Below the pieces are notes generated by a model. The model had not been told where the DNA came from, made no database searches, and was given only the letters and a program-made list of their open reading frames with translations. From Cyanodermella asteris (Eukaryota > Ascomycota > Lecanoromycetes > Ostropales > Stictidaceae), in NCBI GenBank assembly GCA_900618795.1, contig UYJD01000003.1:1246144-1310143 (forward strand): a stretch of 64,000 bases of DNA, written 5' to 3'. The position numbers were made by a program, and so were the translations under genes. Position 1 is the first letter of the stretch; each line of letters begins with the position of its first letter. Shown here one piece after another: positions 1 through 10,733 of this stretch.

Positions 1-853
1 TCGGCCGCCATCTGGCAGCACATGGCCAGACGGTGTGAGGGCTTGGAGGTGAGCCGGTGCGGCGCGCTTCGCTGTTCTGTGCGAGTCTTGGACTGTGTTC
101 TCTCCACGGCGACGGTGGTGGGGTGAGTGAGATGCTTGCTTGGTGGGAGTGTGATGGGAAACAAGGTTGGCTGCAGGCATCGATCTGACAGGCGGAGCCT
201 CGGAGTCGTCCGGCCTGAATTGACCGTCAACAATTCAGCCCTTTTCCGCTACCCGCTTTCAATCCTCCAAAGCTGCTACCGTACCGGCATTCATGCGATA
301 ATCTTCCTTCTCCGCAGGGCTGAGCAGCTGCTGATCCTTCTTCTGACCTGCCACATCGCATCAGCGGCATCAGCAGCATCAGCTAACCGGCAGCCACAAC
401 CGTCGTCGGTGTGACCGCCGTCGACAACCACTGGTCACGCCCGCCGAGCCGGCATCGCTACACGTACGCACTAACTCGATATCCCTGCCTCGACAACTGT
501 CTTCAAGGTGAGTCCAGCTAAACGTCAACTCTTCCACACCGCCCGTTGCGCCAATTCGAGCAATCAATGCCTGCATGCACCCTTCGCTCACTGCTTTGGA
601 GCGAACGGCTGCAATGCAGGGACGCCGTTGATGTGACCCGCCATGTACGCTTTCCGGGAGCCTGAGCGCCGAGGGTACTTACATTACTCTATCGGTTTGC
701 GTCTTATCATCTGTTTCCCGCTTCGAGAACGAGGACTGATTCTCCAGGTGGCTTAGGAAAATGCTGTGGAACCGACAACCTGTCCTCGCTGATTCGCCCA
801 CTTGAGACTTCACCAACCTGATTCACGGCTTGCAATTCTCTCTCTTCCTGACC
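1..853. other. Upstream region of APC10; no gene seen
   Basis: I find no convincing coding region here. A strong donor (AAG followed by GTGAGT at 508) and a possible acceptor (TCTCCAG ending at 747) would make a 240-nt intron in the leader of the APC10 transcript; this is inference from splice signals only. Short CATCAG-type repeats occur near 360-385. The open frames on both strands lack family features. Confidence 0.4.
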
Positions 854-2290
854 ATGGCGAACCGAACCTACGCACCCGAGCTGGCTGCCCGTCTTGCAAT
901 GGCCGATTCAGAAGCTCGGACTGCCGTTGATACGCAGCCAGATGCTGCTGCTGCTGCTGGTGACACGCCAGAAAGCGATGACGAGTCTCTTCAGACACCA
1001 GGTAGAGCCGCTTCACATTTCATTGTGCATGACCAATACACTAATCAGCCGACTTACAATGTATCCGCTCGCAGTGAAGCTCTTCCGCGTCGCGGCTACG
1101 GCTGGGGTGTCGCAGATGCAGACCTGATGGATGTTGATGACAGCGATGACTGGACATTGCATTCCGATTCAGACGCATCTGAGGCCTCCACCGAATACAA
1201 TCCCCGTCCTCATCCCGGACGCCCTGGTCTCCCTCGCTCTACATTCTACCCTGATCTTCCGGGTGCAGTTGCCCGCGCTCAGGCCGAGGAGGCTGCTCGT
1301 CGTGTACTTCCCCGTCTCAACCCAGGTTCTGACCGGGAAAATATCACTCCTGAGCCGGCGATTGTCGATCGGAATAATCTTGATTTCAGCTTGACTACCA
1401 GCTATCAGAGCTACATGTATATGCCTGACCCCGGCAGACCTATCAAGCCATACTTACCATTTCCCACTCCAGCCAACGATCCGATGCTGTCTCACTTGCG
1501 TGAGATCTCGGGACTTGCTTCCTGGACAGTATCTTCCTACAAGGTGAGTCACACCGACTTGCGTATCTAGCGCATCACCTGTCGTGCTGGGGAACCTCGG
1601 CTGCAAAGTGCCATCCTTGCTAACCGTTGACCCTGCAATGCAGCCCTCCTGCGGTGTCGCCGCCCTCCTGAATCCTTCCACCGCCACTTTCTGGCAATCC
1701 GACGGCCCACAACCTCATCTTCTCAACATTCACTTCTTCAAGCTTGTCCGTATAGTCAAGTTACGCATCTATCTCGACTTCGAACTCGACGAATCATACA
1801 CACCAACGCGTCTATCATTCGCTGCCGGCACCCACGAATACGACGCGGTCGAGTTCGCCGAGTGGAAGTGGGATGGAGTCGGCCCCAAAGGCTGGGTTGA
1901 TGTCGATCTCTCCCAATGCGGGAGCGACGAGGAGAGGGACCGGGAGCTGATTGATGGTAAGTTTCTTGGTCAGGGTCCGAAGGATTCGCGGATTGCGTGA
2001 CATGCTTATAATTCTGTTCCGGAGTAAGCTGACTCTTTGGGTTAGACCTCGATAGTGACGATGCTGCGATTGCAGGTGTATTGCGCTGCTTCTTTGTGCA
2101 GGTCAGAGTACTCGAGAACCACCAGAACGGAAAGGATACACATATTCGAGGTGTGCAGATCTTTGCTCGTGACGAGCGGGTCAAGAGAATAATGCGCCGC
2201 ACCCACAACGCCGAGGGAGACGACAAGGTAGAGGAAATTCGACAAGGCATCCAGGAGGCGGACTGGATGGGTGAGCCCGAGTTGCGGTAA
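854..2290 (+). CDS. APC10: Anaphase-promoting complex subunit 10 (DOC-domain protein)
   Basis: Three exons, 854..1543, 1644..1956 and 2076..2290, give about 405 aa; both introns have GT-AG ends and keep frame. The first 210 or so residues are acidic, low-complexity and poorly conserved. The DOC domain follows, with recognisable motifs such as FWQSDGPQPHLL, DESYTPTRLSF and RGVQIFARDE. Family knowledge: APC10/Doc1 is a core subunit of the APC/C ubiquitin ligase, acting with the co-activator in binding D-box substrates in the nucleus. The reading ends Glu-Leu-Arg before TAA, resembling the Ile-Arg tail by which APC10 docks on a TPR subunit. The start is the ATG in ACCATGG at 854. A GTAAGT overlaps the stop (see findings). 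It converges on LEU2, 274 bp away. Confidence 0.9.
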
Positions 2291-2564
2291 GTATCGAAGG
2301 GCGGTACTCATCTTCAGGGACGAGTATGGCTTGACCAAGGGACTCATATCATAGGTACTATTTGCCATAGAGAGAGTTTCCATTCAAAATGACTTCTAAA
2401 TGTTGGGTGTTTCAGCTCTTTGATTCCTAGCATCAGACCATACATGTCCCAAAATATCTGCAAGCTAGTAACGTTATTTGCGCCATATGCTCTGCACCCT
2501 GGGATATTCTATGAAAACTGCTTTTGTTCATCCGAGATGGCCGTGATTTACTTCAATCTTCCCA

Positions 2565-3747
2565 TCACTTTTGCGCACCGAGAGCCTTCTCCAGCTCCTT
2601 GGCAACGGCATCGCCGACCTCGCTGGTCGAGCTCTTTCCGCCAATGTCCGCCGTCTTGATGCCGCTTTCCAGCACGTTCTTGACGGCTTCCTCGACCGCC
2701 TTTGCCTCGTTGGGCAGACAGAGCGAATACTGCAGAAGCATGGCGACACTCAGAATCGCGGCCACCGGGTTCACTTTCTTCTGCCCAGAAATGTCCGGAG
2801 CGCTGCCGTGAATCGGCTCGTATATGCCATTCACCAGCGTCTTGCCATCTGGAACGCCGCTCAAGCTTGCAGAAGGCAGCAGTCCCAAACTTCCGGGAAT
2901 CACGCTTGCCTCGTCTGAAATTATGTCGCCGAACAGGTTGCTGGTGACCACGACACCGTTGAGCTTCCTCGGGTTGCTCACCATGATCATCGCTGCGGAG
3001 TCAATGAGCTGATGCTCGACTTCGACTTGCGGGTACTCGGCAGCCATGACCTCGGTCACAACGCGTCTCCACAGACGACTCGTCGCCAACACGTTTGCCT
3101 TGTCCAGACTCGTAACCTTCATCGGAGGGGTCTTCTGCATAGCCATCGCGCCAGCCATCCTCGTGATCCTTTCAATCTCCGCTCTCGAATATGGTTCCGT
3201 ATCCATTGCAAATCCACTTCCATCATCTTCCTTCCTGTCGCCAAAGTAGATACCACCCGTCAACTCTCGTACGACTGTGAAATCAACATCCTTCGCAACC
3301 GACTCTTTCAACGGTGATCCGGCAACGAGCGATGGCGATGCGAAGTTGCAGGGTCTCAGGTTTCCGAATGTGCCGAGTTCTTTGCGGAGCTTTAGGAGGC
3401 CTTGTTCCGGGCGGACTGAGCCGGTTCCCCATTTGGGACCGCCGATGGCGCCGAGGAGGACTGCGTTGGCGTTCTTCGCGGCGGTGAGGGCTTCGTCGGT
3501 GAGGGGGCTGCCGTGGGCGTCGATTGAGGCGCCGCCGAGGAGGTGGGGTTGGAAGTCGAATTCGATGTTTGGACGCAGCTTGGGGATGACCTTCATCACC
3601 TGGAAAACGGTAAGCACGTGAGGCATTACACAGCGAGAATAGTCGTCGGGAATCACGCCGTCGCGGAATCCGTACCTTGATAGCTTCCTCCGTGACTTCA
3701 GGACCACAATGGTCTCCACCGAAGACGACAATCTTGTGGGGTGCCAT
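2565..3747 (-). CDS. LEU2: 3-isopropylmalate dehydrogenase
   Basis: Exons 3676..3747 and 2565..3599 on the minus strand encode 368 aa, the usual fungal length. The 76-nt intron (3600..3675) lies after the 24-residue N-terminal exon. The enzyme oxidatively decarboxylates 3-isopropylmalate with NAD+ in leucine biosynthesis, normally in the cytosol in fungi. The N-terminus carries the nucleotide-fold start [14 protein letters not shown]. The middle has GAIGGPKWG and RPEQGLL. The family signature [19 protein letters not shown] sits in the C-terminal half, together with [12 protein letters not shown]. No key residue appears to be missing. The initiation ATG at 3747 is the first in frame and gives the normal N-terminus. 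The upstream NAD(P)-binding gene is in the same orientation, 582 bp away, with no sign of co-regulation. Confidence 0.96.
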
Positions 3748-4329
3748 GATTATAAATTGGACGCTGTCTGCAACGGAGCGGTTTTCGGAGCTCGACGAAG
3801 CTTATTATACCGGTGGTAAAGATGGTGGACTCGACGCTGAGCTCGACAGACAAAACACGAGGCTTTGGTCGTATGCACTTGTTCTAAGAACAGCTGAAAT
3901 TGAGTTATTATGAGAAGAAGCTCGCGCAGACGACCAAGGTGGATTGATATGGCCTGAACGGTCCCTGGAATCGGCATTGAATTGCTTGGATTCGCGCTCC
4001 GAACCGCGGGGCTCAGGCTGCGATGCCGGGCCTCAGCGCCCCAAATGCCGTCATTGACCCCACTAAAGCTTCCGATGCGGACCTGGGCGCCCAAGGATGA
4101 AGGATCCCGCTGCCGACTTAGCTTTGACATAAGTGAAGACCTCTACACACCTTCATATATATGCATGGATGAAGCAAAAGTGATTCTAAAGTACAGTCGA
4201 ATATCCTTGATCTTAATGGCTCGCAAGGAGGTACGTCTGTTTGTCTCTTTGATTGTCAGTCGTTCGATTGCAGCCTGTACCGGCCAGAATCAACACTCGT
4301 CTACCTGGAGTTGCTCATGAGGGCATGGC
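3748..4329. promoter_or_regulatory. LEU2 promoter and 3' flank of the NAD(P)-binding gene
   Basis: This stretch separates the LEU2 start from the upstream gene's stop. The open frames seen here are short and overlap one another on both strands. I could not pick out a specific Leu3-type site (CCGG-N4-CCGG) with confidence. Confidence 0.35.
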
Positions 4330-5090
4330 TCAAGCTGATACCAGAGCTTGCTTGCCCAAGGTCTTCATGTCAGCGTTATACAACGTCTGCTGGCTGCCAC
4401 CGTTGAGTGCGAGATCAATCATACACGCAGCAGCCTCGTCCACTTTGATCACTCCCCACGGAACGATCATGTCCACCAAGTTCTGATCCCTGCCCAGCGC
4501 TTTGCCCATCCTCAGAATGTATGACTTCCATGTATCTGGACTAGCTGCTTCAGCAGCAATTAATCTGTTTTCGGTCTCTCCCTGAGATCTAGATTAGCAT
4601 CGGTTGCACCTAAATGTTGAGCATTTGTTGAACGTACCCTGAGCCTAAGGTAGTCCCCGCTGACCCCGGGGATCATGATGGTCTTGTTCTGATCCCTCTC
4701 TGCCGCTGCGCCGCTGAGGTATACAAATCTGAAAGCTCCCGAGCCAATCTTCAGCTTCCGATTCCAGGCCTGGATTGCGGCCATGGGAAAGTCGATGGCA
4801 GTCTTTTGTGACTCTGCCGGTTCGTGTTTGCGCGGCACGGTCCCCTGACACCAGAGACATGCTTCAGCGCCTTCTAGCTGCTTGATAGTGTCGTAATCGT
4901 AGGAGGCAAAGTCGTTGTGAACAATGACTTTGAGTTTGGAGCTCGTCAGGTCGGCGACATCTTTGTACTGGCCTTCTGACAGCGGTCGGCGGGTGAGGGC
5001 TATGATCGAGGTGATCTTCGGGTTGAGGATGGATTGACGGAGGCACTCGGAGCCAACGAAACCGGTTGCACCAGTGATGATAATCTTCAT
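4330..5090 (-). CDS. NAD(P)-binding Rossmann-fold protein (atypical SDR / NmrA-like)
   Basis: Two exons, 4638..5090 and 4330..4581, give 234 aa; the 56-nt intron starts GTACGT and ends CTCAG. The N-terminus has the dinucleotide-binding loop GATGFVGSE right after a beta strand (MKIIIT). That is why I choose the ATG at 5090 over the in-frame upstream codon at 5210. A later segment, FRFVYLSGAAAERD, fits the central beta strand of the extended/atypical SDR fold, but no clear YxxxK catalytic pair is visible. Family knowledge suggests a nucleoside-sugar-epimerase-like or oxidoreductase protein, perhaps only a cofactor sensor as in NmrA or HTATIP2. The substrate cannot be read from the sequence. It is divergent from the DUF3431 gene. 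Confidence 0.8.
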
Positions 5091-5743
5091 GGCGATGCGA
5101 ATCAAAAGCTGAATGAACGATGGCTGACTGAAACAGATGGTTGAGGGAGAATGAGCTGAAATAGTAAGTGAGCTCGATCTAGCAGCCAAATGAGTTTCTG
5201 AAGTTTCCAACTCTTGAGTTTCGAATAGAGTGGCCGCGGATTTGGAGATGTCGGATCACATATCTCAGCAATTCAACGCGTGGCATATATGGAAATCAGA
5301 ATGCTAGTGAGTGCTGATGATTGGGGCTCGCGCCTTGAACTTAACTCCGGCCGAGGCTGAGAGACCTCGCGTCGTCTGCGCAGATAAGAGTTTCGTCTCT
5401 CTGCATGTCGATGCCTTCCCTCTCCCGAAGTCACAAAATCCGACGCTGATGTGCGATCGTCCTGACTGATAGCATCAGTGCACAGGCTGCGCTGAAACCT
5501 TTCGAAATCCAGCGCTCGAGGGCGCCTCAAGTTTAGCTTTTGACTAGCATGGAACTTGCCGAGGTCGTTCAACCAGGCCGCGCAATGGTCTCGTCTCATT
5601 GGACCTCTGCCATGTCTGTCATTTTCCTCATCGGGGATCTCAATCTAGCTGTAGAAGAAATGCAAGCGATAGGAGAAATGTTGTTTCATCTGCTGCTCTC
5701 ATCGCGAATGTTTGCGATGCCAAAAGGGTAGACTGTACCAGGG
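5091..5743. promoter_or_regulatory. Divergent promoter region between SDR-like and DUF3431 genes
   Basis: This 653-bp interval lies between two diverging starts. It contains one GATA-type site (AGATAA near 5384). No coding exon with family features was found. Confidence 0.35.
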
Positions 5744-6963
5744 ATGCGGCGTCGTGTTGGTTTCATCTTAGCCTTATTGGCGGTACCACTCACGATATTC
5801 TATCTATTGTCGGGACTTTGGAGTCCGTCGGAGGTATTCAGGACGTCTAGCACCAATAATCAAAAGGTCGTCGTTATTGCAAGTCGGAAGACATGGGACG
5901 TATTATGGGTCTATACAGAACTTCCGGGGTGCGATACCAATCATTCTGATCGGGTCAAGGCAGCACTGATGATTGCAGTTGGACTCCAGCAGTCTATGTC
6001 GTGGATGACCAAAACGCACCCTTGCATCCCAATATCAATAAGGGCCGAGAAGCCAATGTGTACCTAACATATATAATCGACAACTATCGTCGACTTCCTG
6101 AAATTATGGTCTTCATGCACGAGCATCGCACGTCGTATGTCATACCCAAGCCAAAGGCCTACAACCCTTTGATCATGTGAGCTGATATGATCAGATTTCA
6201 CGTTGACAAAGCCTTCCTCGACAACCCCGAATCGGTCAGGCGGTTGAACCTGGACCATGTCCGACGTGTCGGGTTTCAAAGCTTGCGCTGCCAGACGTGG
6301 CCGTTCGAATGCGTGGGGAGCGACGACGGGTCATATGATTACCTGGAAGGCCTGGTGAAGGGTAAGTGGTCTTTCCCCTCGAAGACGTTCCGAATAAGCC
6401 CCAGGAACTGCTTTCATCTAACATTGTCCAGGAATGTGGGAGGAGTTCTTTCCCGAACCACTCCCCCAAAGACTCACTGGACCAAACTTTGCGCAGTTCG
6501 CCGTTACGAGAGACCAGGTCCTCGCTCGGCCCAAGTCAGACTACGAGCGCATGCACCAATGGCTCATGGCCTCGGAGGTGCATGAAGGACTCACCGGAAG
6601 AAGCATCGAGCACGTATGGCATTACATCTTTGGCAAGCCTGCCGAATAGTGAGTGTCAGCGTCCAGAAAGCAGAGTCTTCCCGCTGACGAGAAGGCAGCT
6701 GCATCAAAAGAGACGAATGTCTCTGCGACGCCTTCGACTTTTGTAACAAACAGGATGCGGAGGTGATAGACGCCATTGACTCTGTGCGCGAATGGAGCAA
6801 AGAGTCGTGGCCAGAGGGATATGCGGGATGGAGGGAGCAGCAGAAGGCATTGGGATTGGATGCTGGGGTTTGGACTTTTGTCTCGAAAATTTGGATGGGT
6901 TTTTCTAACGACAAGGCCAATGCGTCCGCATCGGCATCAGCATCAGCATCAGCATCACAATAG
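5744..6963 (+). CDS. DUF3431 family membrane-anchored protein
   Basis: A five-exon model (5744..5928, 5979..6131, 6195..6361, 6432..6648, 6699..6963) gives 328 aa; phases match at every junction. Residues 5-26 form a hydrophobic signal-anchor after three arginines, so a type II membrane or secreted protein is likely. The DUF3431 core is clear: WTPAVYVVDDQNAPLHP, then NKGREANVYLTYIIDNYRRL, then FMHEHR. The C-terminal half has HVWHYIFG and the Cys-rich CIKRDECLCDAFDFC. The family is common in ascomycetes and of unknown biochemical role. The second intron's donor (GTCGTA at 6132) is the least certain; GTCATA a few bases on was rejected because it breaks frame. The last residues are an Ala-Ser repeat from a GCATCA microsatellite. 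Confidence 0.8.
6922..6957 (+). repeat. GCATCA hexanucleotide microsatellite in coding sequence
   Basis: Six consecutive Ala-Ser units (the last four identical GCATCA) end the DUF3431 protein just before its terminal Gln and stop codon. The unit is a multiple of three, so length changes would not shift frame. Confidence 0.9.
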
Positions 6964-7393
6964 CTGTCGCACCGCAGCTCAGCATACTGGCATGGACCAC
7001 AAACGCAGACGAGAACAATAAGATCTTTAAAGCCATAATATCCCTGCAATTGTATGTTTTCCCCGGGTCAGTTGCATACTTGCAATGTGATTCTTGACCA
7101 TGTTCGACATGTTGGTATATGCTACTGGCCGGTCAGACTTGCACGCACGACTTATTGGCAGGTTCGTCGCCATGCATAGCAAACATTTCGAGCTGTGAAA
7201 TCTGGTGGATGCAATTGTCAATGTAGAAATGTGTAAGGCTTGGGATAGAAACCCGATCGGACTTTGCTGAGTCGAAGTCTTGGCGAGCGGTGACGCCGTT
7301 GAGCATGACTTTCAAGAATTGCTTCGCACATACTTATTTCGTGCAACTGTGCTACCGCCTACGCAACTCCACCTGGATGCTCCACGTCCAGCA
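6964..7393 (+). promoter_or_regulatory. Upstream region of the G-patch gene
   Basis: A 430-bp interval between two plus-strand genes. The G-patch reading frame extends upstream to 7280 without a stop, but the segment before the ATG at 7394 has no conserved features and is taken as leader. Confidence 0.4.
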
Positions 7394-9817
7394 ATGTCGG
7401 ACGAGGAAGAGGAATATAGACCCTCTTTCAGCGGTGGAGGACTAGGCTTTCGCCGCGCCGCCGCCGACGATGAGTCCGAAGACGCGCAACGCCCGTCACT
7501 GGGCGGCGGACTGGGATTTCGTCCTGCCGTCGCCTTTGCCCAAAGTACAGACTCGAAGACCGAACATGAAGACGCGCCACCGGCCAAGAGAATGAAGTTC
7601 AGTAAAAGCATGGGAGGCGGTGCGGCTTCAGGGAGCCCGGCTCCAGGCTCAAGCAACAAGTCAGGCGGCGCGACTGGGTTCGCAGCACGGATGATGGCCA
7701 AGATGGGTTACAGAGAAGGCGAAGGTCTCGGTATCGACGGCAGGGGTCGTTTGGCGCCCATTGACGCGCAGCTTCGCCCTCAAGGTGCAGGTCTAGGTGC
7801 CGTTCGCGAAAAGACGAAGCAGGCGAAGGAGGAGGAGAAACGAGCTGCCGCGTTCCGCGGCGAGACTGTCGAAGATAGTTCGGAAGAGGAGCGCAGGCGC
7901 AAGAAAGAGGCGAAGAAGAAGCGACAAACCCAGGCTCTCAGCGGACTCGGATCAAGTCAGCGAAAATCACGGACAAAGTACAGGACTGCGGCGGAGATTG
8001 AGGTGGAAAGCCAGGGACTCGAGATTCCGAATGTGCTCAAAAGCCTTGTCGATGTGACTGGAAAAGAGACGCAATTCGCCTCCACCGCGCCGGGGATTAT
8101 GGTGCCTCAGGAGACGGAGGAAATCAAGATCGCGAAGAGGGCACGGAGAGATCTGGAGGCCTTTGCTGATGAATGGGGCGTATTGAAGGAACAGAAGACG
8201 TACGCCGACCTCGAGACAGAACAGATCGTCACCGACTTGGATCAGCAGGCGCAGAGCACACAGCACATACAAGCTATGGTCGAGGCTGTAAACTCTTTGG
8301 AGAGCTTGACCTTAGAAGGAGGTGCCACGGAAGTCACGTCGGAACAGTGGGATAGTGTGACGGGTAAGATCGAAATGCTCGAAGAGCAATTCAAAGACGA
8401 TGTGAGCAAGTTTGGTATTCAAGAAGTCGCTGTGGCTGCCATTCAGCCTCTCTTCAAGACTGCAATGCTGAATTGGGAGCCGCTGAAAGAGCCTGACCTG
8501 TTAGTGAACTTCCTCACACGGATGCAGTTCATGCTAGGAGTCCAGGCAAGCCAGTCAAAAGCGGATGCGATCACCTTGAGGAGCCGAGAGTATATCCCGA
8601 TACGGCCAAACAAGAGATCGACCACCCACTACGAGACCATGATATATACATTGTGGCTGCCACCAGTCCGCTCAGCAATTACAAATGAATGGAGTGTCGA
8701 CGAGCCGGAACCTCTGGAAAAGCTCTTGACAGCATGGAAGCCCTTGCTTCCGGAATTTGTGATCAACCACGTCGTGGGGCAGCTCCTGGTGCCACGTCTC
8801 ACATCAGCTATCGCAGCTTGGAAGCCTGGGAGAAACGGCGTCAAGTCAAAGAACAGGATCTCTTCGCCTCCTCACCATTGGCTCTTTCCTTGGGTGGAGA
8901 TTCTGCCGCCTTCTCAGTTGGATTCGACGGCGCATGATGGCCTGGCCACTGAGCTCCGCCGCAAGGTACGATCTTTGCTGTCGACATATGATCTCGCTAC
9001 TGGTGCACCGACCTGGCTGTCACCGTTGCGCTCACCAATGCTTCCTGACTCAGCCTTCACTAAGCTTACGACGAATTACTTACTACCGAGATTGGCCACG
9101 TACATGGAGGCCCACTTCACCTTGGACCCGTCGGATCAGGACATCGAGCCGTTCGAGACTGTCCTGGCGTTCCCAGCTCTGTTCAAAGCAGAAACCTTCG
9201 CAGAACTACTCGTCGCTGGCTTCTTTGCAAAGTTTCATGCCACATTACATACCTGGCTTACTGCCAATCCCGACTTTGATGAAATCAGGCAGTGGTTCAG
9301 GTGGTGGCAAAAGCAGCTGCCGGAGAATTCGTGGAGAGTGCCTCGTGTGATACGGCACTGGAACGCGGCTCTCGAGATGGTCAACGTTGCGCTCGATCTG
9401 GGCGACCGGGCAAGGACTCGCTTGCCCACGTCAGATTCATTCCTTGCCAAAGAAGATCGCAAGAGCAAAGAAGGGAACCGCGAAAGCCACAAAGAACAAA
9501 AAGACCGAAGAGATCGTAGACAGAAGGCGCCCGAAAAGTCCAAGGTGGAACGAGAGCTCACACTACAGGACGTCATCGAGGAACAATGCGCAGAACTTGG
9601 CCTGCTGTTCATGCCTTTGCGCGAAGCTCATCCAACCAACGGAGCGCCCCTCCTCAGAGTCACGGCCAGCTCGACAGGAAGAGGCGGGATTGTCTGCTTT
9701 ATTCATGGAGACCTCTTGTACAAGAGGTCGAAGACGCTTGACACTGACACCGGTTCCGAAGCGATGACGTGGAAGCCGATTGATTGGCAACGAGAATTGA
9801 CGAGTATGGCTGGTTGA
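7394..9817 (+). CDS. G-patch splicing factor, TFIP11/Ntr1-like (spliceosome disassembly)
   Basis: An intronless frame of 807 aa. The N-terminus is acidic with two copies of a GGGLGFR-type motif. A G-patch lies at about residues 95-135 (GFAARMMAKMGYREGEGLG). A long charged helix rich in Lys, Glu and Arg follows, then a helical GCFC/TFIP11 middle and C-terminal region ending in the conserved block GIVCFIHGDLLYKR and TWKPIDWQREL. Family knowledge: TFIP11/Ntr1/Spp382 activates the DEAH helicase Prp43 through its G-patch to release the intron lariat from the spent spliceosome in the nucleus. Length agrees with human TFIP11 (about 837 aa). The ATG at 7394 (MSDEEEEY) is chosen because the acidic start is typical; the frame is open further upstream. 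Confidence 0.9.
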   Translation: MSDEEEEYRPSFSGGGLGFRRAAADDESEDAQRPSLGGGLGFRPAVAFAQSTDSKTEHEDAPPAKRMKFSKSMGGGAASGSPAPGSSNKSGGATGFAARMMAKMGYREGEGLGIDGRGRLAPIDAQLRPQGAGLGAVREKTKQAKEEEKRAAAFRGETVEDSSEEERRRKKEAKKKRQTQALSGLGSSQRKSRTKYRTAAEIEVESQGLEIPNVLKSLVDVTGKETQFASTAPGIMVPQETEEIKIAKRARRDLEAFADEWGVLKEQKTYADLETEQIVTDLDQQAQSTQHIQAMVEAVNSLESLTLEGGATEVTSEQWDSVTGKIEMLEEQFKDDVSKFGIQEVAVAAIQPLFKTAMLNWEPLKEPDLLVNFLTRMQFMLGVQASQSKADAITLRSREYIPIRPNKRSTTHYETMIYTLWLPPVRSAITNEWSVDEPEPLEKLLTAWKPLLPEFVINHVVGQLLVPRLTSAIAAWKPGRNGVKSKNRISSPPHHWLFPWVEILPPSQLDSTAHDGLATELRRKVRSLLSTYDLATGAPTWLSPLRSPMLPDSAFTKLTTNYLLPRLATYMEAHFTLDPSDQDIEPFETVLAFPALFKAETFAELLVAGFFAKFHATLHTWLTANPDFDEIRQWFRWWQKQLPENSWRVPRVIRHWNAALEMVNVALDLGDRARTRLPTSDSFLAKEDRKSKEGNRESHKEQKDRRDRRQKAPEKSKVERELTLQDVIEEQCAELGLLFMPLREAHPTNGAPLLRVTASSTGRGGIVCFIHGDLLYKRSKTLDTDTGSEAMTWKPIDWQRELTSMAG

Positions 9818-10733
9818 TGAAGTATTTGTAGTAAATGGAAAGGTGTCCCTTGGTTGCACTTTGCTGGAACACGCGCTGACGACTGCAGGGCCCTATGTCG
9901 ATCGATTCCTTGATATGTTCGAACTGCTGTGCGTTCGCTCACGTCCATCCCACATCGTGTACCTACGTGCTGCAACTCTCAAGTATTGCCACTTGATCGA
10001 CTTTTGCCCCAGTCCTCATTGCCTGAGGATGCGGCTGTGCGTGCACGTGCAGGCAGGCACCTATACATGCTTTGCACTATAATTTGCAGATTGCGTACAA
10101 TGATTCGGCAATCCCAGGCATCAGCACTGCGAGCCGCAGAATTCCGCACTCTGTGGTCGTATTTCTTCTCGGAGCTGTCTCCTCAGCTTGGATATGACTG
10201 TGGACTGAGTTGCTTGCGGACCTCGGCGAAGCGTTTTGTTTTCGAGGCGCACGAGATCAGCTGTGCATTGATCACAGACACACTGATCGCCGAAAGCGCT
10301 ATACATGCCCACAGTGCATACATGATCAGAGAAAGCCATCCATGCTCCACGAAGCACCAATTCGACTGCGCATTTGCTGCACAAAGTGCTCTCCCTGTTA
10401 TGTCATTATAACTTTGCGTGTCGCGTTCTGCATATCCTGACCAACATGCATCAAAGCTATTCCCATGCCATTTCAATGCCACTTCTATAGACGCCTCTTA
10501 GCATATATGCCGATTAGGACTAGCTAGCATCGGTTAGGGGTATATCCTACCCTCTCATCTCTCTTAATACATACTCTTTGACCACCTAGTCTTGGCCAGT
10601 CTGCACTTCCGTCTCGTGCGTCTGTTGTGATGTATAAGAGTGTTATGTGCCTGCCAAACATGGCAATGGTCTCTTCACGCTGGTGCTTTGTTGTTATTTG
10701 CTAAGTCGTGCTCCATCACAAGAGGGTATCAGA
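9818..10733. other. Intergenic; no supported gene
   Basis: Two overlapping minus-strand frames here are tempting: one has CxxC pairs (10121..10384), the other a hydrophobic stretch (10183..10482). The CxxC frame begins at a non-ATG codon and neither matches a family I know. I looked for a missing GAT-like continuation of the adjacent VHS gene and did not see one. Confidence 0.35.

Noticed and set aside
10121-10482. CxxC-containing and hydrophobic minus-strand frames beyond the short VHS gene
   Set aside because: Tested as a continuation of the VHS gene or a separate zinc protein; the CxxC frame has no ATG at its head, and there is no GAT-like sequence or known family.
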